Source: Winogradskyella psychrotolerans RS-3
Lineage (GTDB): Bacteria; Bacteroidota; Bacteroidia; Flavobacteriales; Flavobacteriaceae
Assembly: GCF_000427335.1 (NCBI RefSeq)
Contig: NZ_ATMR01000139.1
Span: 27,491 to 91,490, forward strand
Direction of reading: 5' to 3'
DNA: 64,000 bases
Part shown: in pieces, positions 35,285-45,836 of the stretch
Numbering within the stretch: the stretch's first letter is position 1
How the letters are laid out: each line of letters starts with the position of its first letter
Notes under the pieces: generated by a model
What the model was told of the DNA's origin: nothing
What the model saw: the letters and a program-made list of their open reading frames with translations, nothing else
Database searches by the model: none
Position numbers and translations under genes: made by a program

Positions 35285-38191
35285 TTAATTTATGTTTTTT
35301 GAAAGTAAAATTACTTTCGACTTATTAATTTTTGGAGTAATAGATTCTAAATACTCAGAACTTAATGCCTTTTTGTTTTCTACAAATGGTCGAATTTGAA
35401 ACAACCATAATTTATTATCCTTAAAACCAAGCTCCACATCATACGCACCTTCATAATCTGAATTGGTTTCTTTAGGAATAGAAATTCTAATCGTTTTTGC
35501 TAAAGCTCGTATTTCATTAATATTTTGGATATTTAAAACAAAATCATCAAAAGTTGAAGTTTGCTTTTCCATACCTCCTGTAATTGGTAACCTGTTGAAA
35601 TATGATTCTCTCGCAGGCGCTAACAACTGGAAGCCACCCTCATTTTTAATCAGATAGGTTTCTGCTGATTGTCCATCAACCGCTCCACCTGCTCCTCTAC
35701 TAAATGCTACTGTGAGATCATTATCGTTACTGTTACTAATACCTTTAGTAATTAAAACACCAGAATAATCGACATCTACACTAGGAATTACCAAAATAGA
35801 AGGAAATACATTTTCAGGATTCAACAGATATTTTTGTCTCCATTTAAAACTGCGTTCGGTATATGGTGAGGCCCAAACATCTTTGATACCTTCAATAATT
35901 TTAGCTTTATCTGCAACGTTAAATAAGGTAAGGTTTAAACCGGCTCCTGTAAATTCTTTTAAATCTTCCATATTAGTATCACTGCGCAAAAACACAGGTA
36001 CATCACCCATTTCATTCCCTAAAATTGATTTAAAATCTTTTTCAAGTTCTGAAAGAAACTCAGGTTTCATTGGCATTTTCTTTATGGCAACTCTTAAGAT
36101 TTCTAATTGCGATAACTGATAGGCTTCAATTTCAGCATCACTATTATCTTGTGACATCTGTTCTGCTTTTGCGAACATTGTGTTTAAAAACTCCCAATAT
36201 GTTTTATTTTGATCTGGCATTTGTTGATCCATATGACTTTTAAAAATTCCGAAAGGAATCACAAGACCTTCAACTACTTTATCAGGAAACATTTTTTTGA
36301 GCTGTCCTAAATTGGCTGCTTTTGGTCCGCATAATTGTCCGGAATCACTAGCATCAACACTTCTAAGGTTTAGAATATTTGTTTCATCTAATCTGATTTT
36401 TTCAATGGGCACAGCAATTTTTCCTTCCTTTCTCTCTTTTTTCACAAACAACGAGCGCTCGCTTTCTGTCATATCCTTTTCGAGCTTCATGATGATGTTT
36501 CCTTTATTAGAAACCGCATAAAAAACCGTCTCACCATTATATTTTAAAAGACTCTGTAGATTATCATCTGATAATGCTGCATTCGGAATGCCTAAGTTTC
36601 TAGCTAATAGTTGCACATGTGATACCATATTCCCTTCAGAAACTGTAGCTATACCTGCAATAGGTTTTAGATCGGAAGGTGAACGCTGAAAAATATATAT
36701 TTTATTAGATGATACTTCTATGTCTTCAGGTGATCCAGAAACCACAACTAATTCACCCAAAGCATAACCAGGATTTAAACCTCTAAAGCCACTTTGATTT
36801 GGGACATCTAAAACTTTGTTAGTTAATGATGATTCTTTTGCAATAAAATCACCTAAATCGCTGACTGCTTTTCCTAAGTGTAAAGCTACTGAACCTCTAA
36901 TCTTATCATCAATAAAACCATAAGCCAAAGGCTCAAAAGCGGTAAATTGATCTACAACATGCTGGTAATTGGCTTTGACCATAGACGAACTCCACTCTAC
37001 TTGACGCCGAGCATTTTCTAGAATTTGGGTTAACTCATCTAAGGTCATCGTTTTATTTTCCGATGGCTTAATACCTAAATCTAATTCTTGCCATTCTGAT
37101 AATTCTACATAACCAGCACCTGCAGTTGCTAAGCCTAAATAGCATATTTTATTCAATAACTCATCAACGGTCTCAGTTTCCCAATCTTGAGCAGTCTTAA
37201 AAACGATTTCTTCTAATTTAAGTGATACATCTAATAACTGTAACCGTTTTGCTCCACTCGTTTCAGTAATCACTGCTTCACGAATATCATAAAGTAATTG
37301 TGATGATTCTTCAATAAGCTTGGATGGTTCTGACGTATTAGAATTAGAACTTATAAAGCCATTTATTTTTAAACCAATCTCTGTGTTCTTAAGCGCAGTA
37401 GTCTGTTTTGCCAATGCTGAAACATCTACTGGTTTAAAAAAGAGCGTCATCGTCGCAATTAATTCATCTATTTTCTTTCCATTTGCGGAAGATATTTTAG
37501 AGGTATTTGCTTGCTTGAAGTTTTTAACTTTCTGAATATCCGAAGCTTCTGGTAAACTATGAATCTTAACACGTAAATCCATAAACTCAGGAATTACATC
37601 AGAAATCACCTTAGATTGACTGCGCATTACTTGTGCAACATTATCATCACCACTATGCGGAATGTCTTTTAAAGACTGTCTAATTAAAAAATAATTTTGT
37701 TTAAGATTAGTGTCATTCGCTAATAACCATTTGTAGAATTCGATTCCCCAGGCCTCTTCATCTTCCGACTGAATTGAGCCTCTATAAAATTGTCCTTTTT
37801 GATTTACCCATCCATTATCAATAGTTCTTAAATACTTATCTAATTGGTATTGTTTAAGACGCGAATGATTATGCTTTACATCCCAAAACTCAGCAGCATC
37901 GGTATAGGCTAATATTTGACCTAAATAAATATGATTGGTTTTGCCTAAGTTGACAACTGCATCTTTATAGCGTGCATGCTGAACTCCTGGCCCAATATTT
38001 TCTGGACAAGGATCTTTTGGTTGACGCAAACTTCCATCTGTACAGAACCATCGAATGTCCTTATAAGGACCACGAACATCATTTTTATAAGTGGAGATTA
38101 AATCTTTTATTTGGTCATTTGATACACTCTGAGAACACACAAAAGTTGAGAATCCCAATAGGAAAAGTGATAGTACTATATATTTTTTCAT
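35285..38191 (-). CDS. Exported glucan-water-dikinase-like ATP-grasp protein
   Basis: A 968-residue protein with a signal peptide (MKKYIVLSLFLLGFSTFVCS). The middle has a phosphohistidine swivelling domain with SHVQLLARNLGIPNA (about residue 523) preceded by AGIATVSEG, close to the LSHVSVRARN motif of plant alpha-glucan water dikinase. The C-terminal third is a pyruvate/PEP-type ATP-grasp domain: LRSDTNMEDLKEFTGAGL (about 737) and VWASPYTERSFKWRQ, again GWD-like. The swivel-before-ATP-grasp order is that of GWD and opposite to PPDK. The N-terminal half (about 25-480) is helical and not recognised. Its export is the puzzle, since these enzymes need ATP. Co-transcribed with the serine hydrolase. 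Confidence 0.75.
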   Translation of the reverse strand: MKKYIVLSLFLLGFSTFVCSQSVSNDQIKDLISTYKNDVRGPYKDIRWFCTDGSLRQPKDPCPENIGPGVQHARYKDAVVNLGKTNHIYLGQILAYTDAAEFWDVKHNHSRLKQYQLDKYLRTIDNGWVNQKGQFYRGSIQSEDEEAWGIEFYKWLLANDTNLKQNYFLIRQSLKDIPHSGDDNVAQVMRSQSKVISDVIPEFMDLRVKIHSLPEASDIQKVKNFKQANTSKISSANGKKIDELIATMTLFFKPVDVSALAKQTTALKNTEIGLKINGFISSNSNTSEPSKLIEESSQLLYDIREAVITETSGAKRLQLLDVSLKLEEIVFKTAQDWETETVDELLNKICYLGLATAGAGYVELSEWQELDLGIKPSENKTMTLDELTQILENARRQVEWSSSMVKANYQHVVDQFTAFEPLAYGFIDDKIRGSVALHLGKAVSDLGDFIAKESSLTNKVLDVPNQSGFRGLNPGYALGELVVVSGSPEDIEVSSNKIYIFQRSPSDLKPIAGIATVSEGNMVSHVQLLARNLGIPNAALSDDNLQSLLKYNGETVFYAVSNKGNIIMKLEKDMTESERSLFVKKERKEGKIAVPIEKIRLDETNILNLRSVDASDSGQLCGPKAANLGQLKKMFPDKVVEGLVIPFGIFKSHMDQQMPDQNKTYWEFLNTMFAKAEQMSQDNSDAEIEAYQLSQLEILRVAIKKMPMKPEFLSELEKDFKSILGNEMGDVPVFLRSDTNMEDLKEFTGAGLNLTLFNVADKAKIIEGIKDVWASPYTERSFKWRQKYLLNPENVFPSILVIPSVDVDYSGVLITKGISNSNDNDLTVAFSRGAGGAVDGQSAETYLIKNEGGFQLLAPARESYFNRLPITGGMEKQTSTFDDFVLNIQNINEIRALAKTIRISIPKETNSDYEGAYDVELGFKDNKLWLFQIRPFVENKKALSSEYLESITPKINKSKVILLSKNIN

Positions 38192-38383
38192 AACTTGATT
38201 TATCGCTACTTAATATACATCAAAACTAGCACCTATTTGCAATCAAAATCACTGATATTATATAAGTTATTGACAATAATCGAATTAAATCACGTGAAAT
38301 CAACAGAGCGAATTCATATCGTAACAGTTGGAATTTTAATCTTTTATATATCCTTTTAGAATCAAACTATTTTCTGTAATTAC

Positions 38384-40156
38384 TTATATCTTAGCTTGAA
38401 AAGTATATAAATCGTAATAACGGCCTTCAGCTTTTAGTAGCTCATCGTGAGTTCCGCGTTCTGCAATTCGTCCATTTTCTATCACTAAAATCTGATCTGC
38501 TTTTTTAATGGTACTTAAACGGTGTGCAATCACAATCGTCGTTCTATTATTAGTTAATTCTGATAAACTTTTCTGAATTAAGCCTTCACTTTCTGTATCT
38601 AAGTTAGACGTTGCTTCATCTAGAATTATGATTTTAGGATCTGCTAGAATGGCTCTCGCAATGGCAATTCTCTGACGTTGACCACCAGACAGCTTTACAC
38701 CACGTTCACCAATTAACGTTTCTAAACCGTCATCAAAACGATCTGTAAATTCATTGACATAAGCCGCTTTTACTGCATTTTGTAATTGTGCTTCCGTGGC
38801 ATTAGGTCTTGGAAACATAATGTTTTCTTTAATAGTGCCTTCAAACAAAAATTCATCTTGTAGCACGACTCCTAAATTCCGTCTAAAACTACTTAATTTC
38901 ACTTTAGATAAATCTTGCCCATCAATGGTAATGATTCCTGAATCAGGATTTAAAAATGTAGCTGATAAACCAGCAATAGTTGATTTACCGGATCCTGAAC
39001 TTCCAACTAACGCTATCACAGATCCGGATGGTGCTTCGAAATTAATATTGTGTAACACCGGTTTTCCTTCTTCATAAGCAAACGTCACATTATCGAATTT
39101 TATGTCACCTTTCAATGTTTCTAATGCGATAGTTCTATCTTCTTGCTCATCTTCCGTAGCTAAATTCATTAATTCTTCAGTACGATCTAAGCCTGCTAAA
39201 GCTTCCGTTAATTGGCTACCAATGTTACTCATTTGCACAATTGGTGCAATCATAAAGCCTAAAATTAAAGTGAAGAATAAAAATTCACCTGCAGTCATAT
39301 CGCCTAAAATCATGTAATAACCACCAATTCCCATAATTCCTGTGGTTGCTACTCCAATTAAGAATGTTGAAGAACTCGTCATTAAAGCGGTTGCTGTTAA
39401 ACTCTTTTTTACGTTTTCATACAAACGTTCTACACCTTTTTCAAAGACTTGGTTTTCCTGCTCTTCAGCATTAAACGCTTTAATTACGCGTACTCCTGCT
39501 AATGTTTCGGTTAATCGCCCGGTAACTTCAGCATTAATCTTCCCACGATTTCTAAAAATGGGTCTAATATATTTGAAGGCTTTTAAGGCAACGATTCCGA
39601 ATAATGACAGTGGTACAAAGACGAATAAAGTCATCCATGCATTTAGTTTTATCAAAATCACCATAGAAACAATAGCTGTAAACGTACCACCTACAAGTTG
39701 TACCAGTCCTGTTCCTATTAAATTTCGCACACCTTCTACATCACTCATTATACGTGATACCAATGCACCTGATTTTGTATTATCGAAAAAACTAATCGGT
39801 AAGGACAATACTTTCTTTTGAACTTGTGCTCGTAATTCTGAAATGAGATATTGTGCCTGAACACTCAGAATACGCGTTAATAAAAATGACGTAACGGCTT
39901 GTATTAAAATAGCTACCAATACAATACCAATAAGTGTATAAAGCCCATCAAAATCTTTATTTGGCACCACATCATCTAGCAATACCTTACTTTGCCATGG
40001 TAAAATTAGTCCAGATAAACTACGAATCACAATAAGTATTAAACCAACAAGAACCAACTTCCGTCTTGGCCAAATAATGGTCTTAAAAGCGGTTGCCATA
40101 GTTACTTTTGGCTTATCTGTTTTAGATCGTTTTGGTGAATCTTTATAGTGTTGCAT
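38384..40156 (-). CDS. MsbA-like ABC exporter (type IV, half transporter)
   Basis: A 590-residue half exporter. Six transmembrane helices lie in about 35-330 (from KLVLVGLILIVIRSLSGLIL), followed by the ATPase: Walker A GSSGSGKST, Q-loop VVLQDEFLFEGT, signature LSGGQRQRIAIARA, Walker B IIILDEATSNLD and the switch in VIAHRLSTIKKAD. It would work as a homodimer. MsbA-type lipid or drug export is likely; the substrate is not shown. It stands alone, upstream of a DinB-like gene on the same strand. Confidence 0.9.
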   Translation of the reverse strand: MQHYKDSPKRSKTDKPKVTMATAFKTIIWPRRKLVLVGLILIVIRSLSGLILPWQSKVLLDDVVPNKDFDGLYTLIGIVLVAILIQAVTSFLLTRILSVQAQYLISELRAQVQKKVLSLPISFFDNTKSGALVSRIMSDVEGVRNLIGTGLVQLVGGTFTAIVSMVILIKLNAWMTLFVFVPLSLFGIVALKAFKYIRPIFRNRGKINAEVTGRLTETLAGVRVIKAFNAEEQENQVFEKGVERLYENVKKSLTATALMTSSSTFLIGVATTGIMGIGGYYMILGDMTAGEFLFFTLILGFMIAPIVQMSNIGSQLTEALAGLDRTEELMNLATEDEQEDRTIALETLKGDIKFDNVTFAYEEGKPVLHNINFEAPSGSVIALVGSSGSGKSTIAGLSATFLNPDSGIITIDGQDLSKVKLSSFRRNLGVVLQDEFLFEGTIKENIMFPRPNATEAQLQNAVKAAYVNEFTDRFDDGLETLIGERGVKLSGGQRQRIAIARAILADPKIIILDEATSNLDTESEGLIQKSLSELTNNRTTIVIAHRLSTIKKADQILVIENGRIAERGTHDELLKAEGRYYDLYTFQAKI

Positions 40157-40224
40157 CCTTATTTTAAAATTTGCACAAAGATACGTTTACAAATCCCCTA
40201 AAGTAGCAATCCGCAAACCGAAAT

Positions 40225-40668
40225 TTAATCTAATAGACGTCTGTGAAAATTAATCTGACCTAAGTGGTAAGCTAAATGTGTGCTTAAATGCACTAAAAAA
40301 TATTCGGTAGTCATCGGTTCTTTAAAAACTTGCAGTTGATATTCCTTTTGTAAATCTTCAGGCGTTACAATTTTTAAAGTGCGCTCTACGGCAAGTAAAG
40401 TATCTTCAATTTGTTTAATTAGTTCGGATTTGGGAACATCTTTTAATGAAAATTCTAAATCGCGTTGTCTTACATATCCTGTATTACCCAAAACGGATCC
40501 AATAAAATGATTTATATTTCCGATAAGATGAAGACATAAACTTCCGGCAGAATTAGTAACTGAACCTTCTATTTTCCATATATGAGAATCGGTCTTATAC
40601 AGTTCAATTTCTTCAATTAATTTATTAAGATCTCGCTTAAATAATTTTAATAAGGTATCAGTTAGCAT
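40225..40668 (-). CDS. DinB-like (DUF1572) metal-binding four-helix protein
   Basis: A 147-residue helical bundle protein. The three His positions expected in the DinB/YfiT fold are visible as NSAGSLCLHLIGNINHFIGS (first His), and HLSTHLAYHLGQINFH (second and third). The family includes thiol transferases for bacillithiol and related cofactors. No lethal or damage-induced role is implied by the name. Alone between the exporter and the divergent MFS gene. Confidence 0.8.
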   Translation of the reverse strand: MLTDTLLKLFKRDLNKLIEEIELYKTDSHIWKIEGSVTNSAGSLCLHLIGNINHFIGSVLGNTGYVRQRDLEFSLKDVPKSELIKQIEDTLLAVERTLKIVTPEDLQKEYQLQVFKEPMTTEYFLVHLSTHLAYHLGQINFHRRLLD

Positions 40669-40739
40669 ACTATGTAATTATTAAATATAAATATCCGATT
40701 TTAGAATAACATGAATCTAAAAGTAGGTTATATATATCT

Positions 40740-40747
40740 TACTTTTG
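40740..40747 (+). promoter_or_regulatory. Predicted -7 box very close to the MFS start codon
   Basis: TACTTTTG fits TAnnTTTG and ends 4 nt before the ATG at 40752. If used, the transcript would have almost no leader. Confidence 0.4.
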
Positions 40748-40751
40748 CACC

Positions 40752-41952
40752 ATGGAAAACAAAAAAGGTCGCAATTAGAATTTGTAGTATTAATGGCAGC
40801 ATTGATGTCTATTGTTGCTTTATCTATTGATGCACTTTTACCTGCATTGCCAGAAATTGGAGAATATTTAAGTAGTGTGAATGAAACTGAAAACCAAAAG
40901 CTTATTACAGCCATATTTTTGGGACTGGGATTCGGACAACTTGTTTTTGGACCATTATCAGATAGTTTTGGACGAAAGCCAATGGTTTATTTGGTTTTGG
41001 CGTGTTTATAATTGCTTCTATTATTTGTATTACCACAAGGAATTTTGAAGTTATGCTTTTGGGAAGGGTTCTTCAAGGTGTAGGGTTATCATCACCCAGA
41101 ACTATGAGTATTGCTATTGTAAGAGATTCTTACGAAGGCGATCACATGGCAAAAATTCTATCTGTTGTGACTATGACTTTTATTTTAGTTCCAGTTATTG
41201 CACCCATGTTAGGTCAGTTTTTATTGGTGCATTTTGGATGGCAATCTATATTTATTGTTAACCTTATCTTTGGATCTTTAGTTATATTCTGGTTTTGGAG
41301 ACGCCAACCCGAAACGCTTCACAAAAAATATCAGAAGACCTTTCGGTTAGCCATTTTTAAATCTGGAGCCATTACGTTCTTTAGAATAAAATCTGCGGTT
41401 ATCTACACCTTACTTTCAGGATTGGCCACAGGCTCTTTTATGGTCTATTTAAGTACATCGCAACAAATTTTTCAGGTGCAGTATGATTTGGGTAACATGT
41501 TCCCTTATATTTTTGCCAGCTTAGCGGTGACCATTGGTCTCGCAACGTTTTTAAATAGTGCCATTGTTATGCGTTTTGGCATGTGGAATTTGGTGAATAT
41601 TGCCTTACTGGTATTTGTGATTAACTCTTTAACTTATGTCATCATATTCTGGTCTGGTGTAAATCCACCAATAGAAATTCTCATTATATTTTTAATGCTT
41701 CAATTTGCGAGTGTAGCGTTCTTATTTGGAAATTATAGAGCTTTAGCTATGCAACCTATGGGACACATTGCTGGTGTAGGATCTGCGCTTAATGGTTTTA
41801 TATCTACCATAATGGCTGTACCAATTGCTAATTATATTGGTAGTTTTGTAAAAACGTCTGTCTTACCGCTTTTTATCGGTTTTTTTGTAACAGGAATTAT
41901 TGGTTTGGTTTTATTCTATAGTGTAAAGAAACCAATAAGAGTGAAAGCTTAA
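40752..41952 (+). CDS. Bcr/CflA-family drug exporter (MFS), two frameshifts
   Basis: A twelve-helix MFS transporter. The ATG at 40752 reads MENKK and breaks in the A6 run 40761-40766; with A7 it continues RSQLEFVVLMAALMSIVALS, the standard Bcr/CflA start. Motif A is intact (GPLSDSFGRKPMVY). A second break comes at GG 40993-40994: one more G gives YLGFGVFIIASIICI and then the remaining helices to 41952. Repaired length is about 400 residues. The family exports bicyclomycin, sulfonamide, chloramphenicol and similar compounds. Either two sequencing errors or a pseudogene. The stop codon lies inside the following terminator. Confidence 0.8.
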
Positions 41953-41977
41953 TATTTAAATTATCGCTTTCACTCTT
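41937..41977. terminator. Bidirectional terminator between MFS and T9SS genes
   Basis: AAGAGTGAAAGC (41937-41948) and GCTTTCACTCTT (41966-41977) pair over 12 bp around a 17-nt AT loop. It overlaps the MFS stop codon and separates two convergent genes. Confidence 0.7.
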
Positions 41978-42009
41978 TAGTTACATTTAATACATGGGGT
42001 ATACCCTGC

Positions 42010-44940
42010 TTATTTCAATATTACTTTTTGTGTTTTGTTCTGTGTTTTATTATTTAATTCTACAATATAAACACCTGTACTTAATCCACTCACATCAATG
42101 GCTTGAGATGTACTAGATGTCATTAAATTTTCCGAAAGAATTACACGTCCTTGTAAATCGTAAATCGTAGCCTTAGTTGCACCTACTAACTGACCTGCAA
42201 CAACAATTGTTTTATCGGCCTCGTTAGTATAAATATTTAATTGGTTTAAAGTATTATCTACTGTAGATAATGTGCTATTTGAAACATGTAAGTAAAAACG
42301 ACCTGTACCACTTAAGTTAGTGCTAGGAGTTAAGGTATAATCACCAGAATTTAACAATGTTGTGGTGTTAGTAACAGTATCCTCTAAATATACATTTACC
42401 GTATTTGGTAATGTCGATTGTGAAATGGTAAACGAAATTTGCTCACCTTGATTAGCATTCACACCAAGTGGAATAGTAACATCACTTAAATTTGAAGTAT
42501 TTAAAGATTGAAGTGCAAAATTAACGTCCTCATTATCTTCTACTAATTGAGAGTAAAGCGCAAATGTAGGTGCAGCACCAAATACTTTAGCATCATAGCC
42601 TGCATCTAACCCTAAACTAGAACCTTCATTAAAGTAGAAACTTGTCCTGTAAGCAGCAGAACCTACAAGATCTAATTTAAGATTATAACTGATAGATGGT
42701 GATCTGCCTACTATATAATCATCAGAACCAATTAATGTTCTCATATCTGTAGTACTAGACGTTCCATTATTAAAAACAACATTATCTGTAGCGTTTTTAG
42801 CAGCAATTATAAATCCTTGACCAGGTGCAATATTAAACATCCCAGTTTCAGTCTCAGCTCCAATAGTGGCAAAATTTATAATTGTAAAATTACCTGTAGT
42901 AGCTACACTTCCTGTAGAAGCTCCATTGCTCTTATAACCATAAATGGCTATAGCATCCTCATCTAAAACAGCTGTGTTAACTGTTAAAAATTCTGAAGCA
43001 CTAAGATAACTTGGGTAAGGGTTACCAACTAAATTCCATTGATTTCCACTAACAGGATTACTAATAGGAGCACTAATATTACCTGTAACGACATCGCCTG
43101 TAAAAGTTAATACTTGGTCGCTAGTTGTAGTTGCCGCTCTATATCCTTTTCCTGTTTCTAAAGCTGTAGTTGCGTTTACTGCAAAATTCTCATAAGAAGT
43201 AACATCTACAGTGTTATTATAAGGACCAAAAGCATATACCGATCCATTGGACGCAAGTTTGGTAGCGTTTGTTGGTGAACCAAGATTTATAAAAGCATCA
43301 AATGTAAGTCCACCAGCTGGTCTTAATGGTAAAGCGATTAAGTCGTTTCCACCACCTGCACTTGTACCTACTATATTTACATGACGGTCATAGTTTATCG
43401 TACCAGAAATAGTACCGTTTAAAATTAAACTTGAATAACTATCAGATTCCGATGTTAAAGTCATAGCATCGGTAACCGTTAAAGTAACTCCAGAATCAAT
43501 AGTTAAGCTTGCTCCTGCTTCTACCAATACTGATTTTACATCTGCATCTGCAGTAAGAACTGCATTCGTACCTGATTTTATGATCAACCCATAACATGTA
43601 TCTGTGCCATCTGGAGCACCTGAGACTGCTGAACCTTTAAAGTAATCCGTACCATCCCAAACAATATCAGAAATGAAACTTAATGTAAAATAATCGTCGT
43701 CAGCAAAAGAAACACCTGTTGCTGTTGCTATATTTCCTGAAACTGTTAAATTATAAGCTGTTGATGTAGCAAAAGTATCATTGTTATCTACTACTAATTG
43801 TAAGCCTTGACAGCCTTCTAAAGCTGCACTAATAGTTGTAATGTCAAATTCTACTGTTACCGTACCTAAATCTCCGGTTTTACTAACACGCCACTTTGAC
43901 GTTAACTCTTGAGAATTGTTGGTTGCATTTAATGCAAAATCATATGCTGGGTCTTTAGTATCTTCTCCCCAAAACAAATACTCGCTATCATTTAAATCTG
44001 AAGCAGCATTGATACTAACAATTCCTGTTCCTCTAGAAGCTGAATGATTAGAACCATCTGATGCTTGGCCAATACCTGCTACGTTGTGGTCAAAATCTCC
44101 ATTACCAGTATTATCTTGTGCATAAAAATCTTTAGAACCGTCTAAAGCTGTACCGTATTTTGCAGATAGATAATTTTCAACAATTGTTGTTTCTGCTAGA
44201 TTAAGTGATCTTTTGTATAAAATAACTTCAGCTATGTCTCCGTTGAAACTATCAGCCGATTGTCTACCAATACCAAAATCACTGAAACTTTGTAAAGTAC
44301 CATTATATCCTATTGTACCAGAAATTGTTGCATTTACATATTGATTTATAGCTGTACCATTGAAATTTTGTGTAATAATATACGGGGTACTATTAGCTAA
44401 GATTATTCCTGTATTTTTGTCAAGAGTCCTTGCAACCCTATTAAATTGAACTCCTCTTCCCCACACACGTCCATTATCACTAGCCCACATGCCAATAGAT
44501 TTATCTTCTTGTGGACCTGCAAATGCAGTTCCAGACGGTCCTGCTTGAATAATACCCCCAGTGCCACCACTAAAAGTTGTTGCTTTTAGAACGACAAATA
44601 AACTTACTTGATCGCTATGTCCTATACCAGTTGCTAGAATTCTATCATCATTACCATCAAAATTTAACGCTGAATAGCCATTTAAAGCATTTGTTTTTAA
44701 TTTAGGTTGATAACTTCCATTACTCTGTAAGGCATTGTTACCGTTTCCTGATGCATCAGTCCATTGTTGTATCGATGAGTTATTAGAAGCTGGAGTTACA
44801 CCTGCATCTGTATACGTACTATTTTCGGCCTTTAGCCATATTTCGTTATCTGTTGTGACTCCGCCTGGTCCTGTTTGAGAGAAACTGTAAGTTGATACTA
44901 GTAAAGAAAGGGCTGTGTAAATTTTTGCTTTTGTGTTCAA
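42010..44940 (-). CDS. Large surface protein with LamG-like domain and T9SS type A sorting domain
   Basis: A 976-residue secreted protein. After a signal peptide (MNTKAKIYTALSLLVSTYSF) a concanavalin/LamG-like jelly-roll domain spans about 40-265 (IQQWTDASGNGNNALQS, GIGRQSADSFNGDIAEVILY). A region from DFYAQDNTGNGDFDHNVAGI, then beta-rich stretches with GNQWNLVGNPYPSY, precede the C-terminal 80-residue sorting domain (QLNIYTNEADKTIVVAG, IYDLQGRVILSENL, GVYIVELNNKTQNKTQKVIL). The sorting domain sends it through the type IX system to the cell surface. Ligand-binding or adhesion is likely; no catalytic motif. Alone on the minus strand. Confidence 0.85.
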   Translation of the reverse strand: MNTKAKIYTALSLLVSTYSFSQTGPGGVTTDNEIWLKAENSTYTDAGVTPASNNSSIQQWTDASGNGNNALQSNGSYQPKLKTNALNGYSALNFDGNDDRILATGIGHSDQVSLFVVLKATTFSGGTGGIIQAGPSGTAFAGPQEDKSIGMWASDNGRVWGRGVQFNRVARTLDKNTGIILANSTPYIITQNFNGTAINQYVNATISGTIGYNGTLQSFSDFGIGRQSADSFNGDIAEVILYKRSLNLAETTIVENYLSAKYGTALDGSKDFYAQDNTGNGDFDHNVAGIGQASDGSNHSASRGTGIVSINAASDLNDSEYLFWGEDTKDPAYDFALNATNNSQELTSKWRVSKTGDLGTVTVEFDITTISAALEGCQGLQLVVDNNDTFATSTAYNLTVSGNIATATGVSFADDDYFTLSFISDIVWDGTDYFKGSAVSGAPDGTDTCYGLIIKSGTNAVLTADADVKSVLVEAGASLTIDSGVTLTVTDAMTLTSESDSYSSLILNGTISGTINYDRHVNIVGTSAGGGNDLIALPLRPAGGLTFDAFINLGSPTNATKLASNGSVYAFGPYNNTVDVTSYENFAVNATTALETGKGYRAATTTSDQVLTFTGDVVTGNISAPISNPVSGNQWNLVGNPYPSYLSASEFLTVNTAVLDEDAIAIYGYKSNGASTGSVATTGNFTIINFATIGAETETGMFNIAPGQGFIIAAKNATDNVVFNNGTSSTTDMRTLIGSDDYIVGRSPSISYNLKLDLVGSAAYRTSFYFNEGSSLGLDAGYDAKVFGAAPTFALYSQLVEDNEDVNFALQSLNTSNLSDVTIPLGVNANQGEQISFTISQSTLPNTVNVYLEDTVTNTTTLLNSGDYTLTPSTNLSGTGRFYLHVSNSTLSTVDNTLNQLNIYTNEADKTIVVAGQLVGATKATIYDLQGRVILSENLMTSSTSQAIDVSGLSTGVYIVELNNKTQNKTQKVILK

Positions 44941-45165
44941 AATTTTAAGATATATTAATTAATCAGTCGGTAAACGTACAAAAAAATACCACAAAAAGCA
45001 AATAAACACGTTTAAGTGTTGTTGTGCGTAAGAAAAAATAAATAAATTGTACAATTTATTTATTCTCATTTTATATAAAGAATACTAATATAACACTCAT
45101 TATTGGATTGGATTGGTTTTATTCTATAACGTAAAAAACTGACATGAGCATAGTCTAAAACCTGT

Positions 45166-45786
45166 CTAAAAGATCTCCAAACTCCCTTTGCCTTCTCTTA
45201 TCACAATAGGCTCTTCTTCCGATAAATCTATAATAGTGGATGCTTCGTTATCTCCATAACCTCCATCAATTACTAAATCGACTAAATTATTCCATTTTTC
45301 AAGGATTAACTCTGGGTCTGTAGTGTATTCTAAAACATCATCATCGTCTCTTATAGAAGTAGAAACGATTGGATTACCTAAAGCTGCAACTATTGCCAAT
45401 GCTATAGAATTATCTGGAACTCTGATTCCGACTGTTTTTCTTTTTTTGAAAGGGTTGGGTAAATTTTTAGATCCTGGTAAAATAAAAGTATAAGGTCCAG
45501 GCAAGGCACGTTTCAGAATTTTAAACGTTGTGGTATCAATCTGCTTGACGTAATCACTTAAATTACTTAAATCTTCACAAACGAATGAAAAATTAGACTT
45601 TTCTAGCTTTACCCCTTTTATTTTAGCAATACGCTCTAAGGCTTTTATATTGGTGATATCGCAACCCAAACCATAAACGGTATCGGTAGGATAAATTATT
45701 AATCCACCATTTTTTAATACTTTAACTACTTTTTGAATCTCTTTAGGATTCGGATTTTCTGGGTATATTTTAATAAACTCCGCCAT
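45166..45786 (-). CDS. Sua5/YciO/YrdC-family protein (threonylcarbamoyl-AMP synthase fold)
   Basis: A 206-residue YrdC-domain protein. Core motifs: GGLIIYPTDTVYGLGCDITN, RIAKIKGVKLEKSNFSFVCE, LPGPYTFILPGS, KKRKTVGIRVPDN and GNPIVSTSIR. TsaC/Sua5 make threonylcarbamoyl-AMP for the t6A37 modification of ANN-reading tRNAs; the length and KLEKSNFSF segment are nearer to YciO, which has weak activity of this kind. Cytosolic. It is divergent from the esterase-like lipoprotein. Confidence 0.83.
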   Translation of the reverse strand: MAEFIKIYPENPNPKEIQKVVKVLKNGGLIIYPTDTVYGLGCDITNIKALERIAKIKGVKLEKSNFSFVCEDLSNLSDYVKQIDTTTFKILKRALPGPYTFILPGSKNLPNPFKKRKTVGIRVPDNSIALAIVAALGNPIVSTSIRDDDDVLEYTTDPELILEKWNNLVDLVIDGGYGDNEASTIIDLSEEEPIVIREGKGSLEIF

Positions 45787-45836
45787 AATATGTATCTTTC
45801 AAATACGTTATACAAAGTAACTATATTTTTTTCAAT

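Noticed and set aside
42010..44940. Calling the large T9SS protein an enzyme because of its jelly-roll domain
   Set aside because: LamG-like folds here show no catalytic residues; the sorting domain only shows surface export.
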